The notes under the pieces are model-generated. The model saw nothing but the letters and a program-made list of their open reading frames with translations, had not been told where the DNA came from and made no database searches. Below are positions 37,247 through 46,673 of a DNA stretch of 64,000 nt, one piece after another (positions within the stretch are counted from its first letter, which is position 1; each line of letters starts with the position of its first letter). The DNA is from Bacteroidales bacterium. Its GTDB lineage: Bacteria > Bacteroidota > Bacteroidia > Bacteroidales > F082. The stretch is from assembly GCA_030690365.1 (NCBI GenBank), contig JAUYGX010000023.1, forward strand, positions 62,001-126,000, in the 5' to 3' direction. Both the position numbers and the translations under genes were made by a program.

Positions 37247-39655
37247 TTACTCATACTTTATGGTTTCGACAGGATTGGCCTTTGATGCAACCAGGGCCCT
37301 GACGGTGGTAATAAACATGGCCAGCAGAAATGCGGCCAGGCCGCCAATGATAAAGCTTGACCACTGCAATGGCATCGCATAGGCAAAATAGGACCGCCAA
37401 TAATCAATTAACAGCCATGTGAGTGGAAATGCTATGGCTATGGCCACGATTACCAGCCAGATAAATTCAACAGACAGCAATTTGATCAACGAAAATTCCG
37501 TGGCTCCCATCACCCTTCGGATACCCAGTTCGCGGGTTCGCTGCAGGGCCATAAAAGCCACCAACCCGTAAAGTCCCAACGCTGCAATAAAAATGATAAT
37601 AAGGGTTAATACCAGAGCCAGCGAACCCAGAATTTCCTCACCCTCGTAAAGTTTCGCCAATTCATGATCGAACCAGGAATATTCAAAAGGTCGGCCTTTT
37701 TCCCAGCTATCCCAACGGTCCTCCACAAAATGAACGACCTCCTGCCTATTGTCAGGGTCTACTTTGATGGCGGCGTACTTCAGGAAGAACCGAATTACTC
37801 CGGGGGTTTCCTTTATATTCAGCACAAACGGCCCCACAGGTTGGTGCAATGAAGTAGCATTGAAATTGGTAAACACGCCAATCACCCGTTCTTCGCCCTG
37901 TAGCGAACTAAACCGCTTGCCAAGTGCCTCCTGATTCGATTTCCAACCCAGATGTTTTACCATGGCTTCGTTGATCAGCATCCCCTTTTCGGGATCTGTT
38001 TTCATGGATTCGTCGTAATCGCGCCCTGCCAACAATTTGATGTTAAATGTCTTCAGAAAATCGTACCTCACCACGAGGGCCGGGTAAAACTGCCAATTGT
38101 CATCAGGAAGTCCTTCGGGCCTGAATTCATGGGTATTATGTGCCACACCCAGAATGTCGTCCATGGCGGTCACGCTTTTTACATGGGGGTTTTGGAGCAG
38201 CTCATTTTTAAATCCTTCAAAATTCCTGGAAATCATGGTGTTGCTTATAGGCACGAGCAAAATATCTTGTTTAGAAAATCCGGTATCGGCATTTTTCATA
38301 AAACTCACCTGTCTGAATATATTTAAAGTGATTATAACCAGGATAATGGAAACTACAAATTGAATAACCACCAAAGCTTTACGTGCAGTTCCACTCCTGG
38401 CTCCCTTTCTAATTTTTCCTTTAAAGGATTCGATGGGATTAAATGACGAAAGAAAAAAGGCAGGATAAGAGCCGGCCAATAATCCGGTCAGAGTGGCTAT
38501 CCCAATCACTCCCAATAAATAAAAAGCATTGGTAAAGCGATACAGGTCAATTTGCTTGCCTGCCAACACGTTAAACGTGGGCAGGGTAAATTCGATGAGC
38601 ATCAAGGCGATGAAAAGTGCAAAAAGTGCCATTAACAACGATTCTGTTAAAAACTGAACCATTAGTTGAACCCGGGTGGCCCCGAATACTTTTTTGATTC
38701 CGATTTCGCGTGCCCGGTTAGCAGAGGTCGCGGTGGCTAAATTAAAATAGTTGATAATGGCAATGATCAACAGAAAGAAAGCAATGCTGCCCAGAATATA
38801 GAGATATGAAATGTTGCCGTTGGGTTCGATTTCGTAATCGAGGGTCGATTTCAGATGAATGTCTAATAACGGTTGCAAATACAAAGAGACGTGTTCCTTT
38901 TCGGCGTCGTAAAAATATTTTTCAATGAAAGCAGGAAAATTGGTTTCTAATTTATCTGCCATTCCCGGTTTTACAAGCAAATAAGTCCAGCAGGGATTCC
39001 AGACCCATGTTTTTGGCAGGCTACCCCCATACATCTTGCGCAGGCTCGATATCGAAGCCATCATATCAAACTGAAAATGAGAATTTCCGGGAACATCCCT
39101 AATGACCCCTGTCACTTTCAGGTCGAGCATTTTTTCGAACCGGATGGTTTTGCCCATGGGCACCGAATCGCCAAAATATTTACGTGCGGCAGATTGTGAG
39201 ATAACCACCGAATTGATCTCATTTAGCGCTGAATATGGATCGCCATAGATAAACGGAACATCGAAAATCTTAAAAAAGGTAGAATCGCCAAAAAAGAACC
39301 GGCGCTCATTATAACTCTTGTTGTTGTGTTCGATCAAAGTGCGCGGAACCTGCCTGTTAAAAACCCTGGTCACATTTTCAACCATTCCAGGATAGTCGTT
39401 TTTAAGCGTCCAGGCAACAGGAAACGGACTGCTTGCCGAATTTTCGCCAACACCTTCAAAGTCGTATACATTTACAAGTCGGTAGATGTTTTCAGCCTTT
39501 CGATAATGCCTGTCGTAGCTGAGCTCATCGAGAATATAAAGCCAAATCAAAATAAAACTGGCGATTCCGATGGCCAGACCGATCACATTGAGTGAAGCAT
39601 AAAACTTATGCTTTATCAGGTTACGAAACGCTATTTTAAAATAATTCAACCACAT
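37247..39655 (-). CDS. FtsX/MacB-type ABC exporter permease, paralogue
   Basis: An 802-residue paralogue of the permease at 34062-36488, with the same opening (MWLNYFKIAFRNLIKHKFYASLNVIG), periplasmic domain, NRAREIGIKKVFGATRVQL coupling segment, second periplasmic domain and final block ending NPVETIKYE. The two copies may pair as a heterodimer around one ATPase dimer or form two alternative exporters. The start is 11 bp after the small gene upstream. Confidence 0.88.
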   Translation of the reverse strand: MWLNYFKIAFRNLIKHKFYASLNVIGLAIGIASFILIWLYILDELSYDRHYRKAENIYRLVNVYDFEGVGENSASSPFPVAWTLKNDYPGMVENVTRVFNRQVPRTLIEHNNKSYNERRFFFGDSTFFKIFDVPFIYGDPYSALNEINSVVISQSAARKYFGDSVPMGKTIRFEKMLDLKVTGVIRDVPGNSHFQFDMMASISSLRKMYGGSLPKTWVWNPCWTYLLVKPGMADKLETNFPAFIEKYFYDAEKEHVSLYLQPLLDIHLKSTLDYEIEPNGNISYLYILGSIAFFLLIIAIINYFNLATATSANRAREIGIKKVFGATRVQLMVQFLTESLLMALFALFIALMLIEFTLPTFNVLAGKQIDLYRFTNAFYLLGVIGIATLTGLLAGSYPAFFLSSFNPIESFKGKIRKGARSGTARKALVVIQFVVSIILVIITLNIFRQVSFMKNADTGFSKQDILLVPISNTMISRNFEGFKNELLQNPHVKSVTAMDDILGVAHNTHEFRPEGLPDDNWQFYPALVVRYDFLKTFNIKLLAGRDYDESMKTDPEKGMLINEAMVKHLGWKSNQEALGKRFSSLQGEERVIGVFTNFNATSLHQPVGPFVLNIKETPGVIRFFLKYAAIKVDPDNRQEVVHFVEDRWDSWEKGRPFEYSWFDHELAKLYEGEEILGSLALVLTLIIIFIAALGLYGLVAFMALQRTRELGIRRVMGATEFSLIKLLSVEFIWLVIVAIAIAFPLTWLLIDYWRSYFAYAMPLQWSSFIIGGLAAFLLAMFITTVRALVASKANPVETIKYE

Positions 39656-39666
39656 GGTTTACTTCA

Positions 39667-39930
39667 TTATTCCTGAGTAATTTGCTGACGACGGAACATC
39701 AGTGGGATTTCGGTTTCGGTGGGAGCACCTATTTCTACCAGTTCCCAGTCCTTGTCGTAATCTTTTAGTTTGTGCTTCAGTACGGTAACCCTGTCAATTT
39801 CGGGACTGCCTTCCCAACTCAGCAATTCAACCCTGTACTGGAGTGTTTTCTTTTTCCCGTTGATGCGAACATCAATTTCAACATTTTGCTCCTTATCGAT
39901 GTCGGGGATTAAAATCACTATTTCTCTCAT
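39667..39930 (-). CDS. Small uncharacterised protein in the ABC exporter operon
   Basis: An 87-residue charged, soluble protein with no signal peptide. It opens MREIVILIPDIDKEQNVEI and contains NGKKKTLQYRVELLSW and VLKHKLKDYDKDWELVEIG. I do not recognise the family. It lies 7 bp after the adaptor gene and 11 bp before the first permease on the same strand, so it is translated with the exporter. Strand pattern and spacing make it a real gene; function is unknown. Confidence 0.65.
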   Translation of the reverse strand: MREIVILIPDIDKEQNVEIDVRINGKKKTLQYRVELLSWEGSPEIDRVTVLKHKLKDYDKDWELVEIGAPTETEIPLMFRRQQITQE

Positions 39931-39937
39931 GGCTGTG

Positions 39938-41191
39938 TTATCTAAAAATTAGTTTCTCTTTGTCACCGTAAGCGTCGTAGCGCGAAACAATTACATTCTC
40001 ACCCGGTTCCAGGCCTTCGGTAACTTCATAATAGTTGGTGTTTTGGCGGTTGATTTTTATGTTTCGGCGTAAGGCAAAGTCGCCCGACGGATCTACCACA
40101 AAAATCCAGTTACCACCCGTTTCCTGGAAAAACCCTCCTCTTTTAATGACCACAGCTTCGGTTTCGTTGCTGAATTTTAACTTCACCTGAAGGGTTTGCC
40201 CACGTTTAATGCCCTTTGGGGCCAGATCGTCTTTAAAATACAAATCAATCCGGAACGAACCATTGGTAACATCGGTATATATTTTCTCCACGACCAGATC
40301 GTAAGTGCTTCCACCATAATCGAAGCCTGCTTCCTGTCCGATAAACACACGAGAAATATAGCGCTCATCAATTTGAGCTTCCAAACGGTAATTATCCGGA
40401 ATATCAATCTGACCCAAATGCACTCCGGCAGATTTTGTTTCACCAATTTTCAGGTTAAAGCTGGAAAGTTTGCCTGAAGCGGGAGCCTTCACATAGGCAT
40501 TTTCCATGTTTTTACGCAAGAGGCGGATATTTTCGTGCATACGTTTTAATGAAGTCTCAATATCAATCTTTTGTGCTTCGCGCGAAATGGAGTCGAGACG
40601 TTGTAATTTGAGAGATATCACCAGTTGTTTATTGGTGAATTCGGCTTCGCGACTGGCATCTTCAAATTCCTTCTCGGCAATCACACCCTGGTCGTGAAGA
40701 TGCACTTTACGTTTGAATTCGCGTTGTGCCACATCAATTTGATACTCCAACTGCACAATTTCCTTTTGACGGATATATTTGTTCTGTTCCAATGACAAAC
40801 GCGTGTTTTGCAGGTTGTTAATCTCGGCCAGCATCCTGGTTTCCTGCTCCATATAACTCAACTCCATGGAAGTGTTCAACAGTTTCAACAAGGTATCGCC
40901 TTTCTGCACCATGTCGCCGTCTTCGGCAAAAATAGCTTCCACTACACCACCCTGGATGGCATCAATATAGTAAGTCTCCTTTGGGAAAACCACTCCATCA
41001 ATGGGAATAAACTCCTGAAACTTGCTTTGCTGCACACTTGCAATGGTGAGTTCATTTTTGTTGACGTACAGTTTGGCAGAATTGTCACGAAAAAACAACA
41101 GATAAGCCACCAAAACCACAAAGGCTGAAATGACTACCAACATTCCAATTTTTTTGGAAGTCCACTTTTTCTTTTCAATCATTCGGTCCAT
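39938..41191 (-). CDS. HlyD-family periplasmic adaptor
   Basis: The 417-residue adaptor has an N-terminal helix (about 16-34), a lipoyl half-motif (PIDGVVFPKETYYID), a coiled-coil hairpin (about 105-220), the second lipoyl half (VKAPASGKLSSFNLKIGE) and beta-barrel and membrane-proximal domains to the end. It links an inner-membrane exporter to an outer-membrane duct. It is the first gene of the operon adaptor, small protein, permease, ATPase, permease. No TolC-like gene is in the operon. Confidence 0.9.
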   Translation of the reverse strand: MDRMIEKKKWTSKKIGMLVVISAFVVLVAYLLFFRDNSAKLYVNKNELTIASVQQSKFQEFIPIDGVVFPKETYYIDAIQGGVVEAIFAEDGDMVQKGDTLLKLLNTSMELSYMEQETRMLAEINNLQNTRLSLEQNKYIRQKEIVQLEYQIDVAQREFKRKVHLHDQGVIAEKEFEDASREAEFTNKQLVISLKLQRLDSISREAQKIDIETSLKRMHENIRLLRKNMENAYVKAPASGKLSSFNLKIGETKSAGVHLGQIDIPDNYRLEAQIDERYISRVFIGQEAGFDYGGSTYDLVVEKIYTDVTNGSFRIDLYFKDDLAPKGIKRGQTLQVKLKFSNETEAVVIKRGGFFQETGGNWIFVVDPSGDFALRRNIKINRQNTNYYEVTEGLEPGENVIVSRYDAYGDKEKLIFR

Positions 41192-41308
41192 TGAATCAGT
41201 TTTTGTTAACTTTCGTTAACTAAACCTATGCCATACTCCATAACAATAACTAATCCTGACTATTATATGACTTAAAGATAAATGTTGAGGATACAAACGT
41301 TCGGTATC

Positions 41309-41326
41309 GTACACTTTTTTGTACAC
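41309..41326 (-). promoter_or_regulatory. Candidate operator of the ABC exporter operon
   Basis: GTACAC at 41309-41314 and 41321-41326 are direct repeats with a 12-bp period around a T tract. They also contain an inverted repeat, GTACA and TGTAC six bases apart. The motif lies 118 bp upstream of the adaptor ATG. Reading on the minus strand it continues GATACCGAACG. Binding protein unknown. Confidence 0.45.
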
Positions 41327-41377
41327 TGGTGAACAAATTAATTTTGGCTGTAAGCCCAATAAAACAGGCCATTCTGC

Positions 41378-42229
41378 TTACCCCAGCTCAAACGTAGTCA
41401 CGCCAAATACATGATCTAAATCGACCTTTGGTGGTTTACCATGATACATGCGGGCAGTTTCGAACACCTTTTTCATCTTATATCGCTCCACGAGTTTATG
41501 TGCGGCTTCGTTGGGTTCGGGAATATCCAGAAAAACAGGCTCAACCTCTTGCGGGAACCCAAAAAGAGCACCTGAGATGAGGTTGGCAATATTTTCACTT
41601 TCAGAGAACAATGGTCCAATTTTATATCCAATCCTGCATTTTCTGATCATCCCAAAACCCAGAATGCTCCCCTTCTCCACATAAGTGAGTGCATGACTTT
41701 CGGGTTGCTGAATCCAACATTCCAGGAATTTGCTTCGTTCGGCAGGAAAATACTGTCTGTCGTATTTGACTAACGAATCGAACGACACTTCGGAAGCTGG
41801 TATCAAATGAACATTTTCCACCCTCATTCCGGTGGCTTTGCCTTCCATGCGTATGTTGCGATACGCCAGCCGGTAGCCCGATTTGCGGTAATTAGGCTGC
41901 TGTTCCACCACGCCATCCATGCCTGCAACACGCCCTTTCAGAGAATCATGACCCTGTTTCCAGATTTCATAACCATAGCCTTTCCCGCGATATTCGGGAG
42001 CTACCATGTAAAATCCCATAAACCCAAAGTCATCGCCGTACTTAACGGCTGATTTGCAGGCGATCATTTTTCCATCCAGCTCGCCGATTAAAAATCCGGA
42101 TGGATCGGTTTGAAAAAAACAATCGGCATCATATAAACCCGGGTTCCAGCCTTCGCGGGCGGCCCACTCCACCGCCAAAGAAACCTCAGCAGCAGTCATA
42201 TGTCGTATAGTATAGTTTTTTGAGATCAT
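41378..42229 (-). CDS. GNAT family N-acetyltransferase with C-terminal extension
   Basis: A 283-residue protein. The N-terminal GNAT domain (about 1-135) has FMGFYMVAPEYRGKGYGYEIW, the acetyl-CoA pyrophosphate loop. The second half (about 145-283) resembles the extra domain of the YitH-type two-domain acetyltransferases (KGSILGFGMIRKCRIGYKIGPLF). The acceptor is unknown. It is a single gene between the exporter operon and the disrupted outer-membrane-type gene. Confidence 0.85.
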   Translation of the reverse strand: MISKNYTIRHMTAAEVSLAVEWAAREGWNPGLYDADCFFQTDPSGFLIGELDGKMIACKSAVKYGDDFGFMGFYMVAPEYRGKGYGYEIWKQGHDSLKGRVAGMDGVVEQQPNYRKSGYRLAYRNIRMEGKATGMRVENVHLIPASEVSFDSLVKYDRQYFPAERSKFLECWIQQPESHALTYVEKGSILGFGMIRKCRIGYKIGPLFSESENIANLISGALFGFPQEVEPVFLDIPEPNEAAHKLVERYKMKKVFETARMYHGKPPKVDLDHVFGVTTFELG

Positions 42230-42407
42230 AAAGCCATTTTTAAGTATGAACGTTCATTTCGCCTATCCTCGGTAAACTGAACTCAAACCAAAATTAACAC
42301 TTTTCTGATTATGACTTTAAAAGTTGGATGGTTTCGAAAAGTGGTCAAATAGAATTTGATGACTTTAAAGATTGTATGTCCTTAACTTGCTTTTCAGTTG
42401 GATTTCC

Positions 42408-43469
42408 TTAAAAAGTGTAATAGAAACCGACTGAAAAATTTTGTGAGAATAACTGCTTGGGCAACAAGGGAAATTTATCGGCATGTGAGAACTCAAGATC
42501 ATAATCCACCGAAATGAAAATCGAGTTTTTTAAATGAATATTAACACCTCCCATCATTGCAACCGACTGATAAAATGGCGAATACACAAAAACTCCGAAG
42601 GCAAATTTTGGACGTACCTTATTTTTGGGTGAAATATATTCCAATTGCAATGGAATTTTAAGTATTCCGTGCGACTGTCCATCCGTTTGAATGACAGAAA
42701 ACAATGCACCCGTCCTAAAATACAGCTTTTCGTTAGCCCTCGGCATCCAGACATGTGCCAGGATACCTCCCTGAAAATAGACCTTGCTGTCCACAAAATC
42801 GGAATTAGAAAAGGTGTTTAAACCGATCACTCCCTGTAGGTTAACTTTGGCAAAAGATTGTTTCTTTATGTAGGAATCCGCCTGTTTTCCATCCGACATT
42901 TTAGCGTTGTATTCCTTTGCAAGTTCAACCAGGTTTATATTGTCAGGCTTTTTTATTTTGGCAATCTTGTTTTGAAAAACGGGCGCATCCTGCATATAAT
43001 AGTTTAAAATACCAATGTGGGTTTTCGACTGCACCAGATAGGATTTGTAAGTTGATTCATCCTGAGATACGATATGTTCTTCGTAGGGCAATTCGGTTAT
43101 CGGGAGTTCGGTTTTGCCAATAAAATAATGATCACCTCCTTCGTTGCGCAGGTAATAAATACTGATTTTACCTTTAATCAAAACCTCCAGAAACGCCTTG
43201 GAACCATTTATCTGATTTGAAATATAATATTTACTGTCGATAAAACGATAGGCCGTCAAATCAGCAGGTGAATACGCCGTTATTTCCGACTTTTCACTGG
43301 TTTTGAAATTACATATCTGACCCATCAACAGGTCACCTTTGTAATCAATTTCACCATAAATGGTATCACCAACAAGGGTAATGACGTAACCGGGTTTAAA
43401 ATCTGCTTGGGCAAAAAGTCATTGTGAGGTGACCAAAAATCCCAGAAAAAGTAATCCTTTAAATTTCAT
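42408..43469 (-). pseudogene. Exported outer-membrane-type protein with in-frame TGA at codon 17
   Basis: From an ATG at 43469 the frame reads MKFKGLLFLGFLVTSQ, a signal peptide start, then a TGA at 43419-43421, then LFAQADFKPGYVITLV and on without interruption to the stop at 42408. The body (GDTIYGEIDYKG, ITAYSPADLTAYRF) and the C-terminal barrel-like region ending FSVGFYYTF resemble a common type of uncharacterised Bacteroidota outer-membrane protein. The stop sits where a residue before LFAQA would be. Internal restart at 43325-43328 would lack the signal peptide. A sequencing error is possible. Confidence 0.75.
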
Positions 43470-43588
43470 CAGGTTTGCGATTGGTTTATGTGCAAAATAA
43501 TGTCAATAATCGGAGCCGGCATGTATGCAAGTTCATCCATTTTTAAAGGGTTCAAATATAACACATTTGGTTTAGCCACAAGGGGATG

Positions 43589-43634
43589 AAACTAAGAAAC
43601 TGTCTAAAACAAAATTTAGACAGTTTCTTAGTTT
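43589..43634. terminator. Perfect 20-bp inverted repeat, bidirectional terminator
   Basis: AAACTAAGAAACTGTCTAAA at 43589-43608 pairs perfectly with 43615-43634 around a six-base loop. It lies 53 bp after the stop of the FAD oxidoreductase gene. The arms end in A/T runs on both strands but the stem is AT-rich, so a small repeat element is an alternative. Confidence 0.6.
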
Positions 43635-43687
43635 AATACACAATAAATTACCTGAAAAATATGATTATTCCCCCGAACCATCCGTTT

Positions 43688-45832
43688 CTAACGACCTTCG
43701 GTAAATTTTTCGAAACGCCATTCTGCCAGCTGCTTAAAACGGTTCGACATATTGGCACTTACCCGGTTATGGATAGATTCCCACACAAAGCGGATGGGCA
43801 TTATTTTCGACAACGATTTCTTACCAAAGAAATTAAATCCGACCATCAAAAATAATTGCGACATTTCTTTTTCCCCCTTTTCGGGAATGGAAGTCCGCAC
43901 ATACATCGAAAACACACCTATGGGATACCCGCCCTGACATCTGTAAAGCAGATATCTCGCATTGTCGGCGTCGTTGGCGGCAGGGACTTTCTGAATTTTG
44001 ATGGCTTGCAAATCGAATAAATGCAGAAGATGAAGTCCAAAAAAACCATTCTTCAATCCGAATAAATATTTTGAACGTCCGAAAAGGAAAATCTGAATTT
44101 TATCCAGCTTGTTGTCCTTCAGGTTGACTTTCGCCAGGTGGTTGGGCCAGCAGGTAGAATCGCCATTCCAGGTAAGCAGTTCATCAAACAAGAAACTGGC
44201 GGGTACTTCAATTCCAATTCTGTGCAGATTAAGCATGCGGTAATCATCCACCTCTATACCAACCCTTTGCGAAATACTGTCGCAGTATTCGCGGTGCTGT
44301 TCTTTGCTATCAAAATGGATAAGCGTTTTTATGGGAGGTTTGTTGAGAAAGAAATACCTGATATCCGTAAAGATATTGTTGCTTTTTGATGGAGGATATT
44401 TCGGGGCTATATCGTTCATCCACTTTGCATTATAACCACTCTTTTTCAACCGGAACTGCCCTTTGAACCTTAAAAGGGATAATTTAACAGCAAATTTCAC
44501 TCTTTTAGTTAAAACAACAACCGATTCCCAAAAAAAAGAAGCCATGACCCTGACATTAAAAAACCTGAGAAAAATATCGCCATAAGGCGCACTGCCGGTA
44601 AAAGTATCCCACAGCATGGAACTCATTTTACGTTTGTGCCTGGCATGCTTCTGTTCGTTGATCACTACGCGGAGCATGGCTTCTTTTAGCACCGGTGATC
44701 GCTGAACGATGGCAATCACCCTGAACACGAACTTTCCGATGCCATTATCACGTTCCATCTTATTGTAAACAGGCTGAAAATGGCGTCGAAAATCCCGGTC
44801 AGAAATACCATGCAACAAGGCGGTATCAACTGCAGCTTTTGCAGCGATGTAGGCTGCTCCGATGCCGTTTTTATACAATTTTGTGGTTGAGGAATCTCCT
44901 ATCAAAACCACCCGGTCAGCATAAGCAAATTTTGCCCCCTTGATGTTGATGGCAGGGTAGCAATGGCAGACAATCAGGCTATTCATGTCGAAATCGGCAG
45001 GAAAGCACTTTTTAACCGGATCAGTATGGAGGAATTCAGTTACTTTCACTTTGTCGACATTGGCCCCCAGCAAAACGAGTGTTACGTAATTTCCTTTCGG
45101 AATAAGCGCCCCAAACTTGATGTTGGGCAAATTAAGCAGAAACACATGCATCGAATTGCCCAGGTGTGTGTCGATGAGTTTTCTGTCCAGTTGAATCTCA
45201 CAAATAAATGTACGTGTCGTTTTTGGTTCCACAAACGATGGACAAAGTGGGTGAAACAGCTGAAACGCCTTCCTGTTAAGGCCTACAGCACCTACCATCA
45301 AATCGTAGTCCTGTTCAAAATTGTTGTTGGTTTTTACCCTGATTCCATTCTCTATTCTTACCGCTTCGGCCACCGCCTGCGGAATAAGTCTGGCACCTTT
45401 TTCTATACACAGCTCCAACAGGTGATTATCGAAACTCTTCATGCCATTGGGCCGGCATCCTTTTGGGCCAATTCCGCGAAACATGGAGGCAATTCTTTGC
45501 TCGTTAAAAGGGGCTTCAATTTCAGTACTCCCCTGTTCAAGATGAAGCGTGTAAGATTTTATTCCACGACGGATGACATCTGAAGGCAGGCTAATACCAC
45601 CCGTTGAAAGCATTTGAATAAGCGATTCGGCCACAATTCCTCCACAGTTATTGCACCCTGGAAGCCCATCGCGATTAAAATCCCTCCCTTCAAAAATATC
45701 CAGGTGGATCGAAATACCGAGCTCCTGTGCCTGCATCAAGGCATTATAAGCAAAAAAACTGCCCGCCGGACCTCCTCCCACGACAGCGATTTTTGCCCCA
45801 TTTTGCAACACTATCTTTTTATTAGCCTTCAC
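43688..45832 (-). CDS. FAD-dependent oxidoreductase (geranylgeranyl reductase-like) with a long extra C-terminal domain
   Basis: A 714-residue protein. Residues 1-440 form an FAD oxidoreductase: GGGPAGSFF at 19-27, the cysteine block PGCNNCGGIV, and the second flavin motif VVLIGDSSTTKLYKNGIG near 310-330, as in geranylgeranyl reductase-like proteins. Residues about 470-714 are soluble, hold HFDSKEQ, KIQIFLFGRSKYLFGL and RYLLYRCQGGYP, and match no family I recognise. Typical reductases of this group are 380-420 residues, so the extra part is a fusion. Substrate unknown. The gene is monocistronic and followed by the 43589 inverted repeat. Confidence 0.75.
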   Translation of the reverse strand: MKANKKIVLQNGAKIAVVGGGPAGSFFAYNALMQAQELGISIHLDIFEGRDFNRDGLPGCNNCGGIVAESLIQMLSTGGISLPSDVIRRGIKSYTLHLEQGSTEIEAPFNEQRIASMFRGIGPKGCRPNGMKSFDNHLLELCIEKGARLIPQAVAEAVRIENGIRVKTNNNFEQDYDLMVGAVGLNRKAFQLFHPLCPSFVEPKTTRTFICEIQLDRKLIDTHLGNSMHVFLLNLPNIKFGALIPKGNYVTLVLLGANVDKVKVTEFLHTDPVKKCFPADFDMNSLIVCHCYPAINIKGAKFAYADRVVLIGDSSTTKLYKNGIGAAYIAAKAAVDTALLHGISDRDFRRHFQPVYNKMERDNGIGKFVFRVIAIVQRSPVLKEAMLRVVINEQKHARHKRKMSSMLWDTFTGSAPYGDIFLRFFNVRVMASFFWESVVVLTKRVKFAVKLSLLRFKGQFRLKKSGYNAKWMNDIAPKYPPSKSNNIFTDIRYFFLNKPPIKTLIHFDSKEQHREYCDSISQRVGIEVDDYRMLNLHRIGIEVPASFLFDELLTWNGDSTCWPNHLAKVNLKDNKLDKIQIFLFGRSKYLFGLKNGFFGLHLLHLFDLQAIKIQKVPAANDADNARYLLYRCQGGYPIGVFSMYVRTSIPEKGEKEMSQLFLMVGFNFFGKKSLSKIMPIRFVWESIHNRVSANMSNRFKQLAEWRFEKFTEGR

Positions 45833-46181
45833 AGATATTTAACTCTGACTTCCGTTGATACATACTTTTAAATGTGTACCTATCCAATTACAGATTGACA
45901 GAAATTAATATGGATGCTGATCGTGTAATGAAGTAAAGCCATGATCTGTCACCTTTGTTGGAGGTATCACAGCGTAAATATATACATAAATCTCTATGTA
46001 ATTTAGTTCATGCACTTTATCACATTATGCAACTGGCATAAATCGAATTGAAACCTACTAAAACCAATGCAACCGAAGTAAAAATCCTGAAAAGTCCAAA
46101 CAGGTAATCCTCCGGTTGCAAACAGGGTGGCATACCGTTGCTAACATACGACACCAAAGATATCATGTTAAAATATGTGTA
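45833..46181. other. Intergenic region without recognisable gene
   Basis: No coding sequence or RNA is seen. Near 46112-46146 an imperfect direct repeat occurs: CCGGTTGCAAACA and CCGTTGCTAACA. It lies downstream of the VOC gene on that gene's strand. Its meaning is unclear. Confidence 0.3.
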
Positions 46182-46619
46182 CTATTTTGGTTGCGATTCT
46201 TCAAATCCCACCATCCAGTTGATGCCGAATTGATCGGTACACATTCCAAAGTAAGCTCCCCAAAAGGTTTTGCTCATGGGCATTTTCACGGTTCCGTTTG
46301 TACTCAGCGCATTAAAAAGGCGATCGGCTTCGTCCTGGCTATCGGTATTCAACGAAAGTGAAATATTATCACCCATCGAAGAGGTCATGCCAAAGGCACC
46401 CGAACTATCGCATCCCATCAAAACAGTCTCCTTACTGATGGGCAATGAGATATGCATAATGCGTTCGCCATCTTCAGGAGGAAATGTCTGTCCATCCATA
46501 GGAGGCATTTCCTTGTATCTTCCCAGATAGGGAAATTCGCCACCAAAAACCGATTTGTAATAATTAAAGGCCTCTTCGCAGTGGCCATTAAAAGTCAGAT
46601 ATGCATTTACAGTTGTCAT
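46182..46619 (-). CDS. VOC superfamily protein, PhnB-like
   Basis: A 145-residue protein of the glyoxalase/bleomycin-resistance fold. It opens MTTVNAYLTFNGHCEEAFNYY and has YKSVFGGEF, IMHISLPI, the late block KTFWGAYFGMCTDQFGINWMV. This is the PhnB-like subgroup (sometimes named 3-demethylubiquinone methyltransferase by similarity only). No enzymatic function can be assigned. It appears to be a single-gene unit. Confidence 0.9.
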   Translation of the reverse strand: MTTVNAYLTFNGHCEEAFNYYKSVFGGEFPYLGRYKEMPPMDGQTFPPEDGERIMHISLPISKETVLMGCDSSGAFGMTSSMGDNISLSLNTDSQDEADRLFNALSTNGTVKMPMSKTFWGAYFGMCTDQFGINWMVGFEESQPK

Positions 46620-46673
46620 TGATTTAAAATTAAGTTATTAATTATGATTGATTTACAGGATATACTAAAACAA

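Noticed and set aside
43689-45871. Several plus-strand frames opposite the FAD oxidoreductase
   Set aside because: Shadows of the coding strand with no independent motifs.
46095-46160. Integron attC-like site downstream of the VOC gene, and a similar GTTACAACACACGG stretch behind hicB at 52465
   Set aside because: Neither shows a proper core pair with a foldable imperfect inverted repeat, and no integrase is present.
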